Positions 33,005 through 41,401 of a stretch of DNA of 45,668 nucleotides are shown here, piece by piece (position 1 is the first letter of the stretch; every line of letters starts with the position of its first letter). This DNA comes from Pseudomonadota bacterium (GTDB lineage Bacteria; Pseudomonadota; Alphaproteobacteria; Sphingomonadales; Sphingomonadaceae). The notes under the pieces are model-generated. The model had not been told where the DNA came from. It worked only from the letters and a program-made list of their open reading frames with translations, and searched no databases. The position numbers were made by a program, and so were the translations under genes. The stretch spans positions 1-45,668 of the forward strand of contig JAEZCS010000160.1 in the NCBI GenBank assembly GCA_023433445.1, read 5' to 3'.

Positions 33005-34996
33005 ATGGCAGACGGCTATTACATGGACGACCAGGATTCTGGCTGGCGGGCTGCGGTGCGACGCTCTCTTCCGCTCGTCCTCGTGATATTGCTTATAGGG
33101 TCCTTGGGCACCCTCCTCTACAGCGCCAGTAGCGCGTCGCGCGACCATGAGCGAGCGCTCCAGGAACAACGCCGCAGCTTCGAGATCATCGCGCTCGCCC
33201 GTGCATTCGAGGCGAAAACCGCACGCGCCGAGGTGACACTGGCGCGCTATGTTATTAGCCTGGATCCAGACGTGGGCCGCCTTTTTCAGGATCAATGGCG
33301 CACTGCATCCAGCCAGCTCAAGCTACTGAAATACGCCACCCGTCGGTCTGATTGGCAGCGCGCGAACGTACGAGAACTGCGAGAAGCGTTTGAGCAGCGG
33401 GGCAAGACGTTAAGCGAAATCGGGCTGCGCACAACCTATGACCAGAAGATGGCGGCATTGGCGCAGTTCCATCGCGCCGGCCGTTCGGAAGATCTGAAGC
33501 ATATCACGGCATTGCTCGACCGGGTGATCCAGGCGGAAAATGCCCGGCTGCAGGAGCGCAGCCTGGCCGTCACGCTGGCGGGCAACCGGACACAATTTGT
33601 CGATCGCACGTCGAGACTTTTCGGACTTGTGCTGCTGGTATGCGTTCTCTTCGCGCTGTGGGTCGCGAACGCCGCCTATAGTGAGCGACGCATGGCGCGA
33701 CGCATGGCTGAAACGGAATCAGAGCGGGCGGACAGGTTGGAAGAGGCTGTAGCGGCTCGCACAGCCGAGCTGTCCGATGCCTATGAGCGGTTGAAGACAG
33801 AAGCGTCGGAGCGCGCGGCCGCTGAGGAAAATCTGCGCCAGATACAAAAGATGGACGCTGTCGGACAGCTGACCGGCGGCATCGCCCATGACTTCAACAA
33901 TATGCTGGCGGTCGTGGTCGGCGGATTGGAACTGGCCAAGCGCAGGCTGCGCCTGAAACCGCAGGAGGCGGCGCGTCATCTGGACAATGCGATGGAGGGC
34001 GCAAACCGGGCCGCTGCCCTCACCCGCCGCCTGCTTGCCTTTGCCCGGTCAGAGCCGTTGCTTCCCAGCGCGGTCGATGTTGACACGCTGGTCGGCGGCA
34101 TGGGCGAACTGATCGACCGGTCGATCGGCGATCAGATCATCGTCTCGATCGACCAGCAGGCGAAAGGCTGGCGCATCTTCGTCGATCAGCATCAAATGGA
34201 AAATGCAGTGCTGAACCTGTGCGTCAATGCGCGCGACGCGATGGAAGGTCGCGGGCACCTGCTGATCCGTACCGGGCAGGCACATCTGGCGAACAACGAA
34301 ATCGGCGAATGCGCCGAGGGCGACTATGTGACGCTGAGCGTTAAGGACGATGGCTGCGGCATGGCCCCGGAAGTCCTGGCGCGTGTGTTCGAGCCCTTCT
34401 TCACCACCAAGCCGGTGGGCAAGGGAACGGGCCTGGGGCTAAGTCAGATTTTCGGCTTCATCCGGCAGAGCCAAGGCGAAATCCGCATCGAATCAGAGCC
34501 GGGCGAAGGGACCTGCGTGCACATCTACCTGCCCCGGAAAATGGGGATGGAGGCAGAAGCCGGCTTGGAACAGTCCCTGCCCGAAGGCGAGCCGGTGCTG
34601 CACCCGCCCACACGTATATTGGTCGTGGAAGATGATCCGCGCGTCCTCAACCAGACCATGTCCGCGCTTGCTGAACTGGGCCATTTGCCCGTCGCCTGCG
34701 ATCATCCATCTAAGGCTACAAAGCTGTTAGCCAGCCATGGCGACATCGGCCTTATCATGAGTGACGTGCTGATGCCGGACATGACAGGTCCGGAAATGAT
34801 CCGTACCCTGCCCCCCGCTTTTGCCGACCTGCCTGTGCTGTTCGTTACCGGCTATGCGGGCGACATGGCCGAGGGCGCCGACTTTGGCGGGCATGAGGTA
34901 TTGCGCAAGCCTTATACCCTGATGGGCCTGTCGCACGCTCTGTCCAACGCGCTCAGCGGATCGCACCACCCCGGAACAGCCGCGGCAGCAGAGTGA
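33005..34996 (+). CDS. Hybrid sensor histidine kinase with CHASE3-like sensor and receiver domain
   Basis: 663 residues from ATG 33005 with AGGGG upstream; ATG 32978 and TTG 32939 are in frame. Two membrane helices (about 20-40 and 215-237) flank a 170-residue helical periplasmic region like CHASE3. A coiled coil with AERADRLEEAVAARTAELSD leads to the HisKA motif GGIAHDFNNML (His295). The HATPase has N box NAVLNLCVNARDAM, G1 DDGCGMAPE and GTGLGLSQIFGF. The C-terminal receiver begins RILVVEDDPRV, with acceptor Asp587 in MSDVLMPDM. No separate response regulator is adjacent. The 3' end overlaps the convergent gene by 44 bases. Confidence 0.9.
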   Translation: MADGYYMDDQDSGWRAAVRRSLPLVLVILLIGSLGTLLYSASSASRDHERALQEQRRSFEIIALARAFEAKTARAEVTLARYVISLDPDVGRLFQDQWRTASSQLKLLKYATRRSDWQRANVRELREAFEQRGKTLSEIGLRTTYDQKMAALAQFHRAGRSEDLKHITALLDRVIQAENARLQERSLAVTLAGNRTQFVDRTSRLFGLVLLVCVLFALWVANAAYSERRMARRMAETESERADRLEEAVAARTAELSDAYERLKTEASERAAAEENLRQIQKMDAVGQLTGGIAHDFNNMLAVVVGGLELAKRRLRLKPQEAARHLDNAMEGANRAAALTRRLLAFARSEPLLPSAVDVDTLVGGMGELIDRSIGDQIIVSIDQQAKGWRIFVDQHQMENAVLNLCVNARDAMEGRGHLLIRTGQAHLANNEIGECAEGDYVTLSVKDDGCGMAPEVLARVFEPFFTTKPVGKGTGLGLSQIFGFIRQSQGEIRIESEPGEGTCVHIYLPRKMGMEAEAGLEQSLPEGEPVLHPPTRILVVEDDPRVLNQTMSALAELGHLPVACDHPSKATKLLASHGDIGLIMSDVLMPDMTGPEMIRTLPPAFADLPVLFVTGYAGDMAEGADFGGHEVLRKPYTLMGLSHALSNALSGSHHPGTAAAAE

Positions 34997-35828
34997 GCGC
35001 GCCTATCAGCGGCCAGCGTCGCTGCCAGGACTTGATCTGAATGCTGGTGCCTGCGTGGCGGTTGATCTTCCAGGCCAGATAATCGATGCCGCCTGCATAG
35101 GTGAAGCTTGCTTTGGCCAGCCGTACAACGGACAGATATTTGCCGCGCCTTTGTAAAGCGCGCCAACGCTTGTTCGGGTTAGAGGGTGACGGTGGCAGCC
35201 CTTGAGCCAAGGCGGCTTCTCCGAAGCGAAGATAGCGATCAGGGTCGGCATCGACGATCGAAACCGAACGCCCGTTCTTTTCCGCCCGCAATTCAGCATT
35301 GTAGGTGAGTGTGAAACCCGCCTTCCAGAGCGACAACGCGTCCTGCGCGTCAGTCATCGGGCGAGCAAGCGACAGGAGCGTGGGGGCAGCGCCCGCTACC
35401 GCGCTGATCGCGCGCTGACGAGCGAGATCGTCGGCCGCCCAGAGCAATCGCGCGGGCTGCGCAAAGCGGGCCCATACCGAGACATTGTCCGCCGCAGGAC
35501 TGTTGAGCCGAGCGAAGTCGGCCTCCGAGAGCGCGGCATATTTGGCGATCAGGCCATTATGTTCGAACGGAAAGACATTGGGCGGGATCAGCCGGTTGGC
35601 GGTGGCGAGCCAGCTTTTCCCATAAGCGACCCCATAGTCGGATACGATGAGGTAAAAGTCGAGCATCAGCCCGTCGAGATTCCGCTCACGCAGGCAAGAG
35701 CCGTAGAAGAGCACCGCTCGCGCCGCGTCAGGATATTGCGCCGCCAGCGCTCCGGCCATCGCCGCAGCGCGCGGGTCGGCGGGTGCCGTGAGTTCGGCTG
35801 TGACAAGGCGGAGGAGCTGATTGGGCAT
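34953..35828 (-). CDS. Nucleotidyltransferase-like protein of unknown function (Tam41-like motif pattern)
   Basis: 291 residues from the ATG at 35828, with GGGAAG upstream (ATG 35840 also possible). Residues 41-63 read like a nucleotidyltransferase core: F-Y-G-S-C then M-L-D-F-Y-L-I-V, the G-S...D-x-x-x-x-V pattern, followed by KSWLATANRLIPPNVFPFE. This spacing recalls Tam41/PF09139, the mitochondrial-type CDP-diacylglycerol synthase; the likeness is from memory and needs a profile search. There is no membrane segment. It is last in the minus-strand gcv transcript, and its 3' end overlaps the kinase gene on the other strand. A role in lipid head-group activation is speculation. Confidence 0.65.
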   Translation of the reverse strand: MPNQLLRLVTAELTAPADPRAAAMAGALAAQYPDAARAVLFYGSCLRERNLDGLMLDFYLIVSDYGVAYGKSWLATANRLIPPNVFPFEHNGLIAKYAALSEADFARLNSPAADNVSVWARFAQPARLLWAADDLARQRAISAVAGAAPTLLSLARPMTDAQDALSLWKAGFTLTYNAELRAEKNGRSVSIVDADPDRYLRFGEAALAQGLPPSPSNPNKRWRALQRRGKYLSVVRLAKASFTYAGGIDYLAWKINRHAGTSIQIKSWQRRWPLIGALTLLPRLFRGGAIR

Positions 35829-35853
35829 CGCGCTTCCCATATCCCGTCCAGCG

Positions 35854-35870
35854 GAGCTTGTCGAAGGCTC
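35854..35870. repeat. Second copy of the dispersed repeat (inverted)
   Basis: GAGCTTGTCGAAGGCTC is the reverse complement of GAGCCTTCGACAAGCTC, the core of the repeat seen at 25861-25886. It occupies the short gap between the DUF938 and nucleotidyltransferase-like genes, touching the stop codon of the first. Confidence 0.45.
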
Positions 35871-36519
35871 AGCAATCAACGCCGCCAGGGGCAACCTTTC
35901 GGAACAACAGCGATAGATTATTGGTCGGCATTTCGATCAGCCGGTCCAGCGACAGGCCCTGCGCCTCTGCGGCAGCGTTTACCTCCGCCACGCGGCGCAG
36001 GCCCCATCGCGGATCGCGCGCCTTGAGCGAAGCGTCGAAGGCAAGGTTGCTGGGAGCGGTTTCGACCTCGTCCCGAATGAAGGGGCCATAGAGATAGAGC
36101 AGGCCGCCCGCAGGAAGCATTTTCCCAGCGCCTTCCATCAAGCCAAGAGTCGCAGTCCAAGGGCTGATGTGCGTCATGTTGATGCAGAGAATCGCATCGG
36201 CTTTGCTGACCGGCCACGGAACGGCCGCATCGAGCATGACCGGTGGGATAAGGTTGCTGAGAGCGGTTTCCACACGCCATGCGTCGATCGATGCCAGTGC
36301 CGAAGGGTCGGGATCGCTGGGTTGCCAATTCAGGTGAGGCAGCGCAGCGGCGAAATATGCGGCATGCTCACCGCTACCGCTCGCGACCTCCAGCACAAGC
36401 CCGGACGACGGCAGCACATCACGCAGCACCGCAAGGATAGCATCGCGGTTCCGCAACGTCGCGGGGGCGTGGAGCTTGGCGCTCACAGCCCCAGCTTCGT
36501 CGGGAACCCAGGCGCTCAC
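35869..36519 (-). CDS. DUF938 family SAM-dependent methyltransferase
   Basis: 216 residues. The GTG start at 36519 overlaps the gcvPB stop (GTGA). Methyltransferase motif I is LEVASGSGEHAAYF (43-56), followed by NWQPSDPDP and CINMTHISPW, with the PF06080 (DUF938) signature NLLYGPF-like LLYLYGPF. Substrate unknown. Translational coupling to glycine decarboxylase is notable because glycine cleavage feeds one-carbon units to methylation, but that link is inference. Confidence 0.85.
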   Translation of the reverse strand: MSAWVPDEAGAVSAKLHAPATLRNRDAILAVLRDVLPSSGLVLEVASGSGEHAAYFAAALPHLNWQPSDPDPSALASIDAWRVETALSNLIPPVMLDAAVPWPVSKADAILCINMTHISPWTATLGLMEGAGKMLPAGGLLYLYGPFIRDEVETAPSNLAFDASLKARDPRWGLRRVAEVNAAAEAQGLSLDRLIEMPTNNLSLLFRKVAPGGVDC

Positions 36520-38087
36520 TCGGCTGCCTGCGCCAGCGCGGGATCTGTCCAACTGAGAACAGGCTTGCGGGCAGCCAGCGTCTCATCGAGCCGGCGGCGG
36601 GGCGCGAAATAGGGGGCGCCCTTCAACGCTTCGTCCCCTGCCTTGGCCCGTTCGGCCAGGCTGCGCAGCGCCATGATGAACTGGTCGAGGGCGGCCTTGC
36701 TTTCCGTCTCGGTCGGCTCGACCAGCATTGCACCGTGAACCACCAGCGGGAAATACATGGTCATCGGGTGGAAGCCCTCGTCGATCAGCCCCTTGGCGAT
36801 GTCGAGCGTGGTGAAGCCCTCGGCAAGGCCCTTGTCGCTGAACAGCGCCTCATGCATGCACGGGCCGCTTTGGCCGAACGGCGCATCCAGCACGTCGTCC
36901 AGACTGCGCAGAATGTAATTGGCGTTCAGCACCGCGTCGCTCGCCACTTGACGCAGACCGTCCGCGCCATGGCTGAGGATGTAGGTCAGCGCGCGCGTGA
37001 ACATGCCCATCTGGCCATGGAAGGCGACCATGCGGCCGAAGCTGCTGGCATGATGTTCGTCCGCCGTTTCTTCTTCGATCAGCACGAAGCTGTCGCCTTG
37101 ACGCTCCACGAAGGGCAGCGGCGCGAAAGGAGTGAGCGCTTGGCTGAGCACCACCGGCCCAGAACCAGGACCGCCGCCGCCATGGGGCGTCGAAAAGGTC
37201 TTGTGCAGGTTGATGTGCATCGCGTCGACGCCAAGGTCGCCGGGGCGGACCCGGCCGACGATGGCGTTGAAGTTCGCGCCGTCGCAATAGACGAAGGCTC
37301 CGGCGGCATGCACCGCGTCGGAAATCGTCTTCATGTCACGCTCGAACAGGCCGCAGGTGTTGGGGTTGGTGATCATCACCGCCGCGACGTCCGGGCCGAG
37401 CCGGGCCTTCAAGGCTTCCAGATCGACGCGGCCGTCCGGGGTCGCGGGAATATCCTCGACCTTATAGCCGCAGAAGGCCGCCGTGGCGGGATTGGTGCCA
37501 TGCGCGCTTTCGGGGACGAGGATGACGCTGCGCGCATCGCCTCTGGCCTCCAGCGCCGCACGGATCGCCAGCAGGCCGCATAGCTCGCCATGCGCGCCCG
37601 CCTTGGGGCTCATCGCGACAGAGTGCATGCCAGTGAGCTTGATCAGCCATTCGGCAAGCTCGTGGATCACAGCGAGCGCTCCCTGCACGGTCGATTGCGG
37701 CGCAAGCGGGTGCAGGTCAGCGAAGCCGGGCATCCGCGCGACCTTCTCGTTCAGGCGCGGGTTATGCTTCATCGTGCAGCTGCCGAGCGGAAACAGGCCG
37801 AGGTCGATGGCGTAATTTTGACGGCTGAGACGGGTATAATGGCGCACCGTCTCCTGCTCGGACAGGCCGGGCAGGCCGATCCCGTCGATCCGGTCAAGGT
37901 TGCCAAGGCGGCTTTCCACCTTGGGGGCTTCTGCAAAATCAACGCCGGTGGTGTCGGTCGAGCCGATCTCGAAGATCAGCGCCTCCTCCAGCATGAGCGC
38001 GCGGTTGCCGGTGACAGTGGCGGGCGCGCTCACGGTTTCAAGGGCGGGCTTCGGCGTGGTGGGACGCCCTTCCTTCAGCATGGTCAT
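36516..38087 (-). CDS. gcvPB: Glycine dehydrogenase (decarboxylating) subunit 2
   Basis: 523 residues, the C-terminal half of P-protein in organisms with split GcvP. The PLP-binding Lys296 sits in NLHKTFSTPHGGGGPG. It decarboxylates glycine with subunit 1 and passes the aminomethyl group to the lipoyl arm of GcvH. The start ATG 38087 overlaps the gcvPA stop (ATGA), and the 3' end overlaps the DUF938 gene (GTGA), giving three coupled cistrons. Confidence 0.95.
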   Translation of the reverse strand: MTMLKEGRPTTPKPALETVSAPATVTGNRALMLEEALIFEIGSTDTTGVDFAEAPKVESRLGNLDRIDGIGLPGLSEQETVRHYTRLSRQNYAIDLGLFPLGSCTMKHNPRLNEKVARMPGFADLHPLAPQSTVQGALAVIHELAEWLIKLTGMHSVAMSPKAGAHGELCGLLAIRAALEARGDARSVILVPESAHGTNPATAAFCGYKVEDIPATPDGRVDLEALKARLGPDVAAVMITNPNTCGLFERDMKTISDAVHAAGAFVYCDGANFNAIVGRVRPGDLGVDAMHINLHKTFSTPHGGGGPGSGPVVLSQALTPFAPLPFVERQGDSFVLIEEETADEHHASSFGRMVAFHGQMGMFTRALTYILSHGADGLRQVASDAVLNANYILRSLDDVLDAPFGQSGPCMHEALFSDKGLAEGFTTLDIAKGLIDEGFHPMTMYFPLVVHGAMLVEPTETESKAALDQFIMALRSLAERAKAGDEALKGAPYFAPRRRLDETLAARKPVLSWTDPALAQAAE

Positions 38088-39442
38088 GCCAGCTCCTCCT
38101 CAAGCGATTGCGCTAGAGCTTCGATATCTTCCGGCGTGACGGTTTCGGTCACGGCGACGACCAGGCCGTTCCCGATCTCTGGAGCATCCGGGAAAAGGCG
38201 TCCGAGCGACACGCCGCCCAGTACGCCCTTATCAGCCAGCCTACGGACGGTTTCCCGAGCATCCTTTGGAAGGACCAGCGTGAATTCGTTGAAGAAGCTG
38301 TCGTTGAGCAGCTTGACGCCCGGCACCTTCGCCAGCCGCTCTGCGGCCTGAACAGCAAGGCCGTGATTCAACATCGCCAATTCGCGCAGCCCCTTCTCGC
38401 CCAGCAGCGTCATATGGATGCTGAACGCCAAGGCGCAGAGGCCCGAGTTAGTGCAGATGTTCGACGTCGCCTTTTCACGCCGGATATGCTGCTCACGGGT
38501 GGACAGCGTAAGCACGAAGCCGCGCTTACCCGCGGCATCCACTGTTTCGCCACACAAGCGGCCGGGCATCTGTCGGACATATTTCTGCTTGCAGGCAAAG
38601 AGGCCAAGATAGGGGCCGCCAAATTGCAGGCCGACGCCGATCGACTGACCTTCGCCTACCACGATGTCGGCGCCCATATGGCCGGGCGCCTTGATTGCTC
38701 CCAGAGCCACAGGTTCGGTCACGACCGCAACCAGTAATGCGCCGGCTTCATGGGCGGCGTCCGCGAGCGGGGTGAGGTCAGCGATACGGCCCAATATGTC
38801 CGGGTACTGGACGACGACGCAGCTTGTATCCTTGTCGATCCCGGCAATCAGCGCGTCGATGTCGGTCGCGGCGTCAAGCGTGGGCGCTTCATGCAGGAGC
38901 GCATCGCCGGTGAACTTGGCCATAGTTTTCGCGACGGAGACATAATGTGGGTGAAGACCGGATGACAGGATCGCCTTACCGCGCTTGGTGATACGGCGAG
39001 CCATGCCGATCGCTTCCCAGCAGGCGGTGGAACCGTCATACATGGACGCGTTCGCCACGTCGCAGCCGAGCAGGCGCGCGACCTGCGTCTGGAATTCGAA
39101 CAGCACCTGCAACGTGCCCTGCGCGATTTCCGGCTGATAGGGTGTATAGGCCGTCAGGAATTCGCCGCGCTGGATCAGATGATCGACGCTGGCCGGGACA
39201 TGGTGACGATAGGCACCCGCGCCGAGGAAGAAGGGCGCCTCCCCTGCCGACAGGTTCTTGCCCGCCAAGGCCGCCATGTGCCGTTCTACAGACAATTCAC
39301 TGGCATGATCGGGCAAGCCGGAGATCTTGGCAGAAAGGCGAGCTTCGACAGGCACATCGACGAACAGGTCATCGATCGAAGACGCGCCGATGACGGACAG
39401 CATATCCTGCCGGTCGGTGTCGGTAAGGGGTAGGTAGCGCAT
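38084..39442 (-). CDS. gcvPA: Glycine dehydrogenase (decarboxylating) subunit 1
   Basis: 452 residues, the N-terminal half of P-protein. It starts MRYLPLTDTDRQDMLSVIG and has FLGAGAYRHHVPASVDHL, the TAYTPYQPEIAQGTLQ loop, ANASMYDGSTACWEA and GQSIGVGLQFGGPYLG, all characteristic. It forms the heterotetramer with GcvPB. The gene follows gcvH with a 44-base gap containing a perfect hairpin. Confidence 0.95.
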   Translation of the reverse strand: MRYLPLTDTDRQDMLSVIGASSIDDLFVDVPVEARLSAKISGLPDHASELSVERHMAALAGKNLSAGEAPFFLGAGAYRHHVPASVDHLIQRGEFLTAYTPYQPEIAQGTLQVLFEFQTQVARLLGCDVANASMYDGSTACWEAIGMARRITKRGKAILSSGLHPHYVSVAKTMAKFTGDALLHEAPTLDAATDIDALIAGIDKDTSCVVVQYPDILGRIADLTPLADAAHEAGALLVAVVTEPVALGAIKAPGHMGADIVVGEGQSIGVGLQFGGPYLGLFACKQKYVRQMPGRLCGETVDAAGKRGFVLTLSTREQHIRREKATSNICTNSGLCALAFSIHMTLLGEKGLRELAMLNHGLAVQAAERLAKVPGVKLLNDSFFNEFTLVLPKDARETVRRLADKGVLGGVSLGRLFPDAPEIGNGLVVAVTETVTPEDIEALAQSLEEELA

Positions 39443-39456
39443 ATTCCGTAAACTCC

Positions 39457-39478
39457 CCCCTCCCGGTCGCGGGAGGGG
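39457..39478. other. Intercistronic hairpin between gcvH and gcvPA
   Basis: CCCCTCCCG (39457-39465) pairs perfectly with CGGGAGGGG (39470-39478) around a GTCG loop. It lies within the operon, with no T run on the minus strand, so it is more likely an mRNA processing or stability element than a terminator. It could give GcvH a higher mRNA level than GcvP, which fits subunit needs. Confidence 0.6.
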
Positions 39479-39486
39479 CCTATCCT

Positions 39487-39858
39487 TTAAAGACTCGCCA
39501 CGAATTTCTTGTAGGCGGCTTCATTCATCAGGCCTTCCAGCTCGCTCGCGTCCGTCACGCGCAGCTTGAAGAACCAGCCATCTTCTTCCGCGTCGCTGTT
39601 AACCAGGGCAGGCTCATCCTCCAGCGCGCCGTTGCTCTCCACGACCTCGCCCGAAATCGGCGCATAGACGTCAGACGCAGCTTTGACCGATTCTACGACG
39701 GCCGCGTCATCACCCTTTTCGAATGTTGTGCCCTCGGCGGGCAGTTCCACGAACACGATGTCGCCCAGCTGTTCCTGCGCATAGTCGGTGATGCCAACGG
39801 TGGCGATTTCGCCCTCTACGTCGATCCATTCATGTTCGTCGGTGAAATAACGGCTCAT
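39487..39858 (-). CDS. gcvH: Glycine cleavage system H protein
   Basis: 123 residues from the ATG at 39858 (MSRYFTDEHEWIDVEGEIAT). The lipoylated Lys59 sits in VVESVKAASDVYAPISGEV. H protein shuttles the aminomethyl group between P, T and L proteins. Upstream in-frame starts would run into gcvT. It is read between gcvT and gcvPA. L protein, usually shared with other dehydrogenases, is not here. Confidence 0.96.
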   Translation of the reverse strand: MSRYFTDEHEWIDVEGEIATVGITDYAQEQLGDIVFVELPAEGTTFEKGDDAAVVESVKAASDVYAPISGEVVESNGALEDEPALVNSDAEEDGWFFKLRVTDASELEGLMNEAAYKKFVASL

Positions 39859-39907
39859 CTTACTGCTCCCCTCGGAGTGCTTGCTTGGACCAAAAAAATC
39901 CAGGAAA

Positions 39908-41059
39908 TCAGGCTTTGCGGCGATAACGATGCGGCACGAACGGCATGGACGCGACGGTTGCTGCAACACGCTTGCCGCGCACTTCAATCTCCAATGCGGT
40001 ACCGATCGCGCTATGCGGCAAGCTGACCCAGCCCATAGCGATGGGAGCACCCACTGTCGGTGCAAAGCCGCCAGAGGTGACTTCTCCCACCCGTATTCCG
40101 TCAGCGAAGATCGGCGCGCCTTCGCGAACCGGCAGGCGTCCTTCGATCTTCAAACCGACGCGCTTGGAACCTGGCCCGTCGGCCAGTTCCTTCATCACGC
40201 GCGGATGGCCGATGAAACCGCCCTCCTCCCGGCGGCGCTTCTGGATAGCGAAGCCAAGATCCGCGCCGATCGTGCTGACGGCGGGCGTCAGGTCATGACC
40301 ATAGAGCGGTAGCCCCGCCTCAAGCCGCAGAGAATCACGCGCACCAAGGCCGATCGGTTTGACTTGAGGCAAAGCGCAAAGAGCGTCCGCCAGCAGCACG
40401 GCGCTGTCGGCCGGCACGCTGATCTCAAAACCGTCCTCGCCCGTATAACCTGATCGGCTGATCCAAAGGGGAACCCCGCGCCAAGTGAAGAGGCCGGACT
40501 GCATGAACACAAGGTCGCTGGTTTCCGGAATCAGGCTGGCCAGCGCCTCGCCTGCTTCAGGACCCTGCAGAGCGAGCAGCGCCTGCTCGTCCATATGGTT
40601 CATGACGACCTCATCAGGCAGATGTTCGATCATCCACCCGATATCGTCATATTTGGTCGCGCCGTTGACGACCATGTAAATGTCTGCACCGTCGAACGCA
40701 CCAGCACCGAGGCGAGAAACCATAAGGTCGTCGAGAATGCCGCCTTCTTCATCAAGCAGCATCGAATAACGCTGGCGGAAGGGCTTCAGCCCCTTGATGT
40801 CGCTCGGCAGCAGATATTCCAGCGCTTCGTCCACGCCCTCGCCCGAAAAGGCAAGCTGGCCCATATGGCTAACGTCGAACAGCCCGGCATGTTCGCGGGT
40901 CCAGCCATGTTCGGCCATGATGCCTTCATATTGGATCGGCATATGATAGCCAGCGAAGCCGACCATGCGCGCACCGCGCGCACGATGCCAGGCATCTAGC
41001 GGCAGTTCCTGCAGCGGCAATTCTTCTTCGATATGGGCGATGTCGTCATTGCCGGACAT
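39908..41059 (-). CDS. gcvT: Glycine cleavage system aminomethyltransferase T
   Basis: 383 residues from the ATG at 41059 (MSGNDDIAHIEEELPLQELP), with AAAGG upstream; a TTG at 41080 is less likely. Landmarks are GARMVGFAGYHMPIQYEG, FDVSHMGQLAFSG, SRSGYTGEDGFEI and LRLEAGLPLYGHD. It transfers the methylene group to tetrahydrofolate. It is the first gene of the operon, behind the glycine riboswitch. A polar N-terminal extension of about 20 residues precedes the usual start region. Confidence 0.95.
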   Translation of the reverse strand: MSGNDDIAHIEEELPLQELPLDAWHRARGARMVGFAGYHMPIQYEGIMAEHGWTREHAGLFDVSHMGQLAFSGEGVDEALEYLLPSDIKGLKPFRQRYSMLLDEEGGILDDLMVSRLGAGAFDGADIYMVVNGATKYDDIGWMIEHLPDEVVMNHMDEQALLALQGPEAGEALASLIPETSDLVFMQSGLFTWRGVPLWISRSGYTGEDGFEISVPADSAVLLADALCALPQVKPIGLGARDSLRLEAGLPLYGHDLTPAVSTIGADLGFAIQKRRREEGGFIGHPRVMKELADGPGSKRVGLKIEGRLPVREGAPIFADGIRVGEVTSGGFAPTVGAPIAMGWVSLPHSAIGTALEIEVRGKRVAATVASMPFVPHRYRRKA

Positions 41060-41132
41060 GAGAGCGGCCTTTCGTGGCAAGGATATGGCGACAAACGCGT
41101 GGGTCCAGAGACGGACTCGTGACGTCTGCCAC

Positions 41133-41330
41133 CCCCTCTGTCACGGAACCTGAGAGCTTTGACCACCAGCCGCGCGGCCGGATGGCTTACCCCTTCGGTG
41201 GGACGGCGCGAACCGTCCGCTTTCCAGAGTGCCTGCCCATGATGCGGTCCTTTAGCCTGAGAGATTCCGGGGCGGTTGCTCCTTCGGCGACGGGGTGGCC
41301 TGAAAGGCTTCCCATGCTCTCCCGCATCAT
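41133..41330 (-). promoter_or_regulatory. Tandem glycine riboswitch controlling the gcv operon
   Basis: On the minus strand two aptamers lie in series before gcvT. Aptamer 1 (41330-41239) is closed by ATGATGCGG/CCGCATCAT and contains CGCCGAAGGAGCAA and CTCTCAGGCTAAAGGACC. Aptamer 2 (about 41236-41133) has CACTCTGG, CACCGAAGGGGTAAG and AGCTCTCAGGTTCCG, closed by CTCTG/CAGAG. Both match the glycine aptamer core. After it, GTGGCA (41132-41127) can pair with TGCCAC (41079-41074) right before the AAAGG ribosome-binding site, suggesting translational control. Glycine binding should turn the operon on. Confidence 0.95.
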
Positions 41331-41368
41331 GTCCGGGCCCGAATCTGCCGAGCGCCGGTGACCCTTTT

Positions 41369-41397
41369 GCATTGCGGGAAATGACGTGCGCCGTCAA
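41369..41397 (-). promoter_or_regulatory. Putative gcv operon promoter
   Basis: On the minus strand TTGACG (41397-41392) is followed after 17 bases by CAATGC (41374-41369), about 40 bases before the first riboswitch aptamer. The -35 is good and the -10 poor. Position is what makes it plausible. Confidence 0.35.
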
Positions 41398-41401
41398 TTG
41401 C

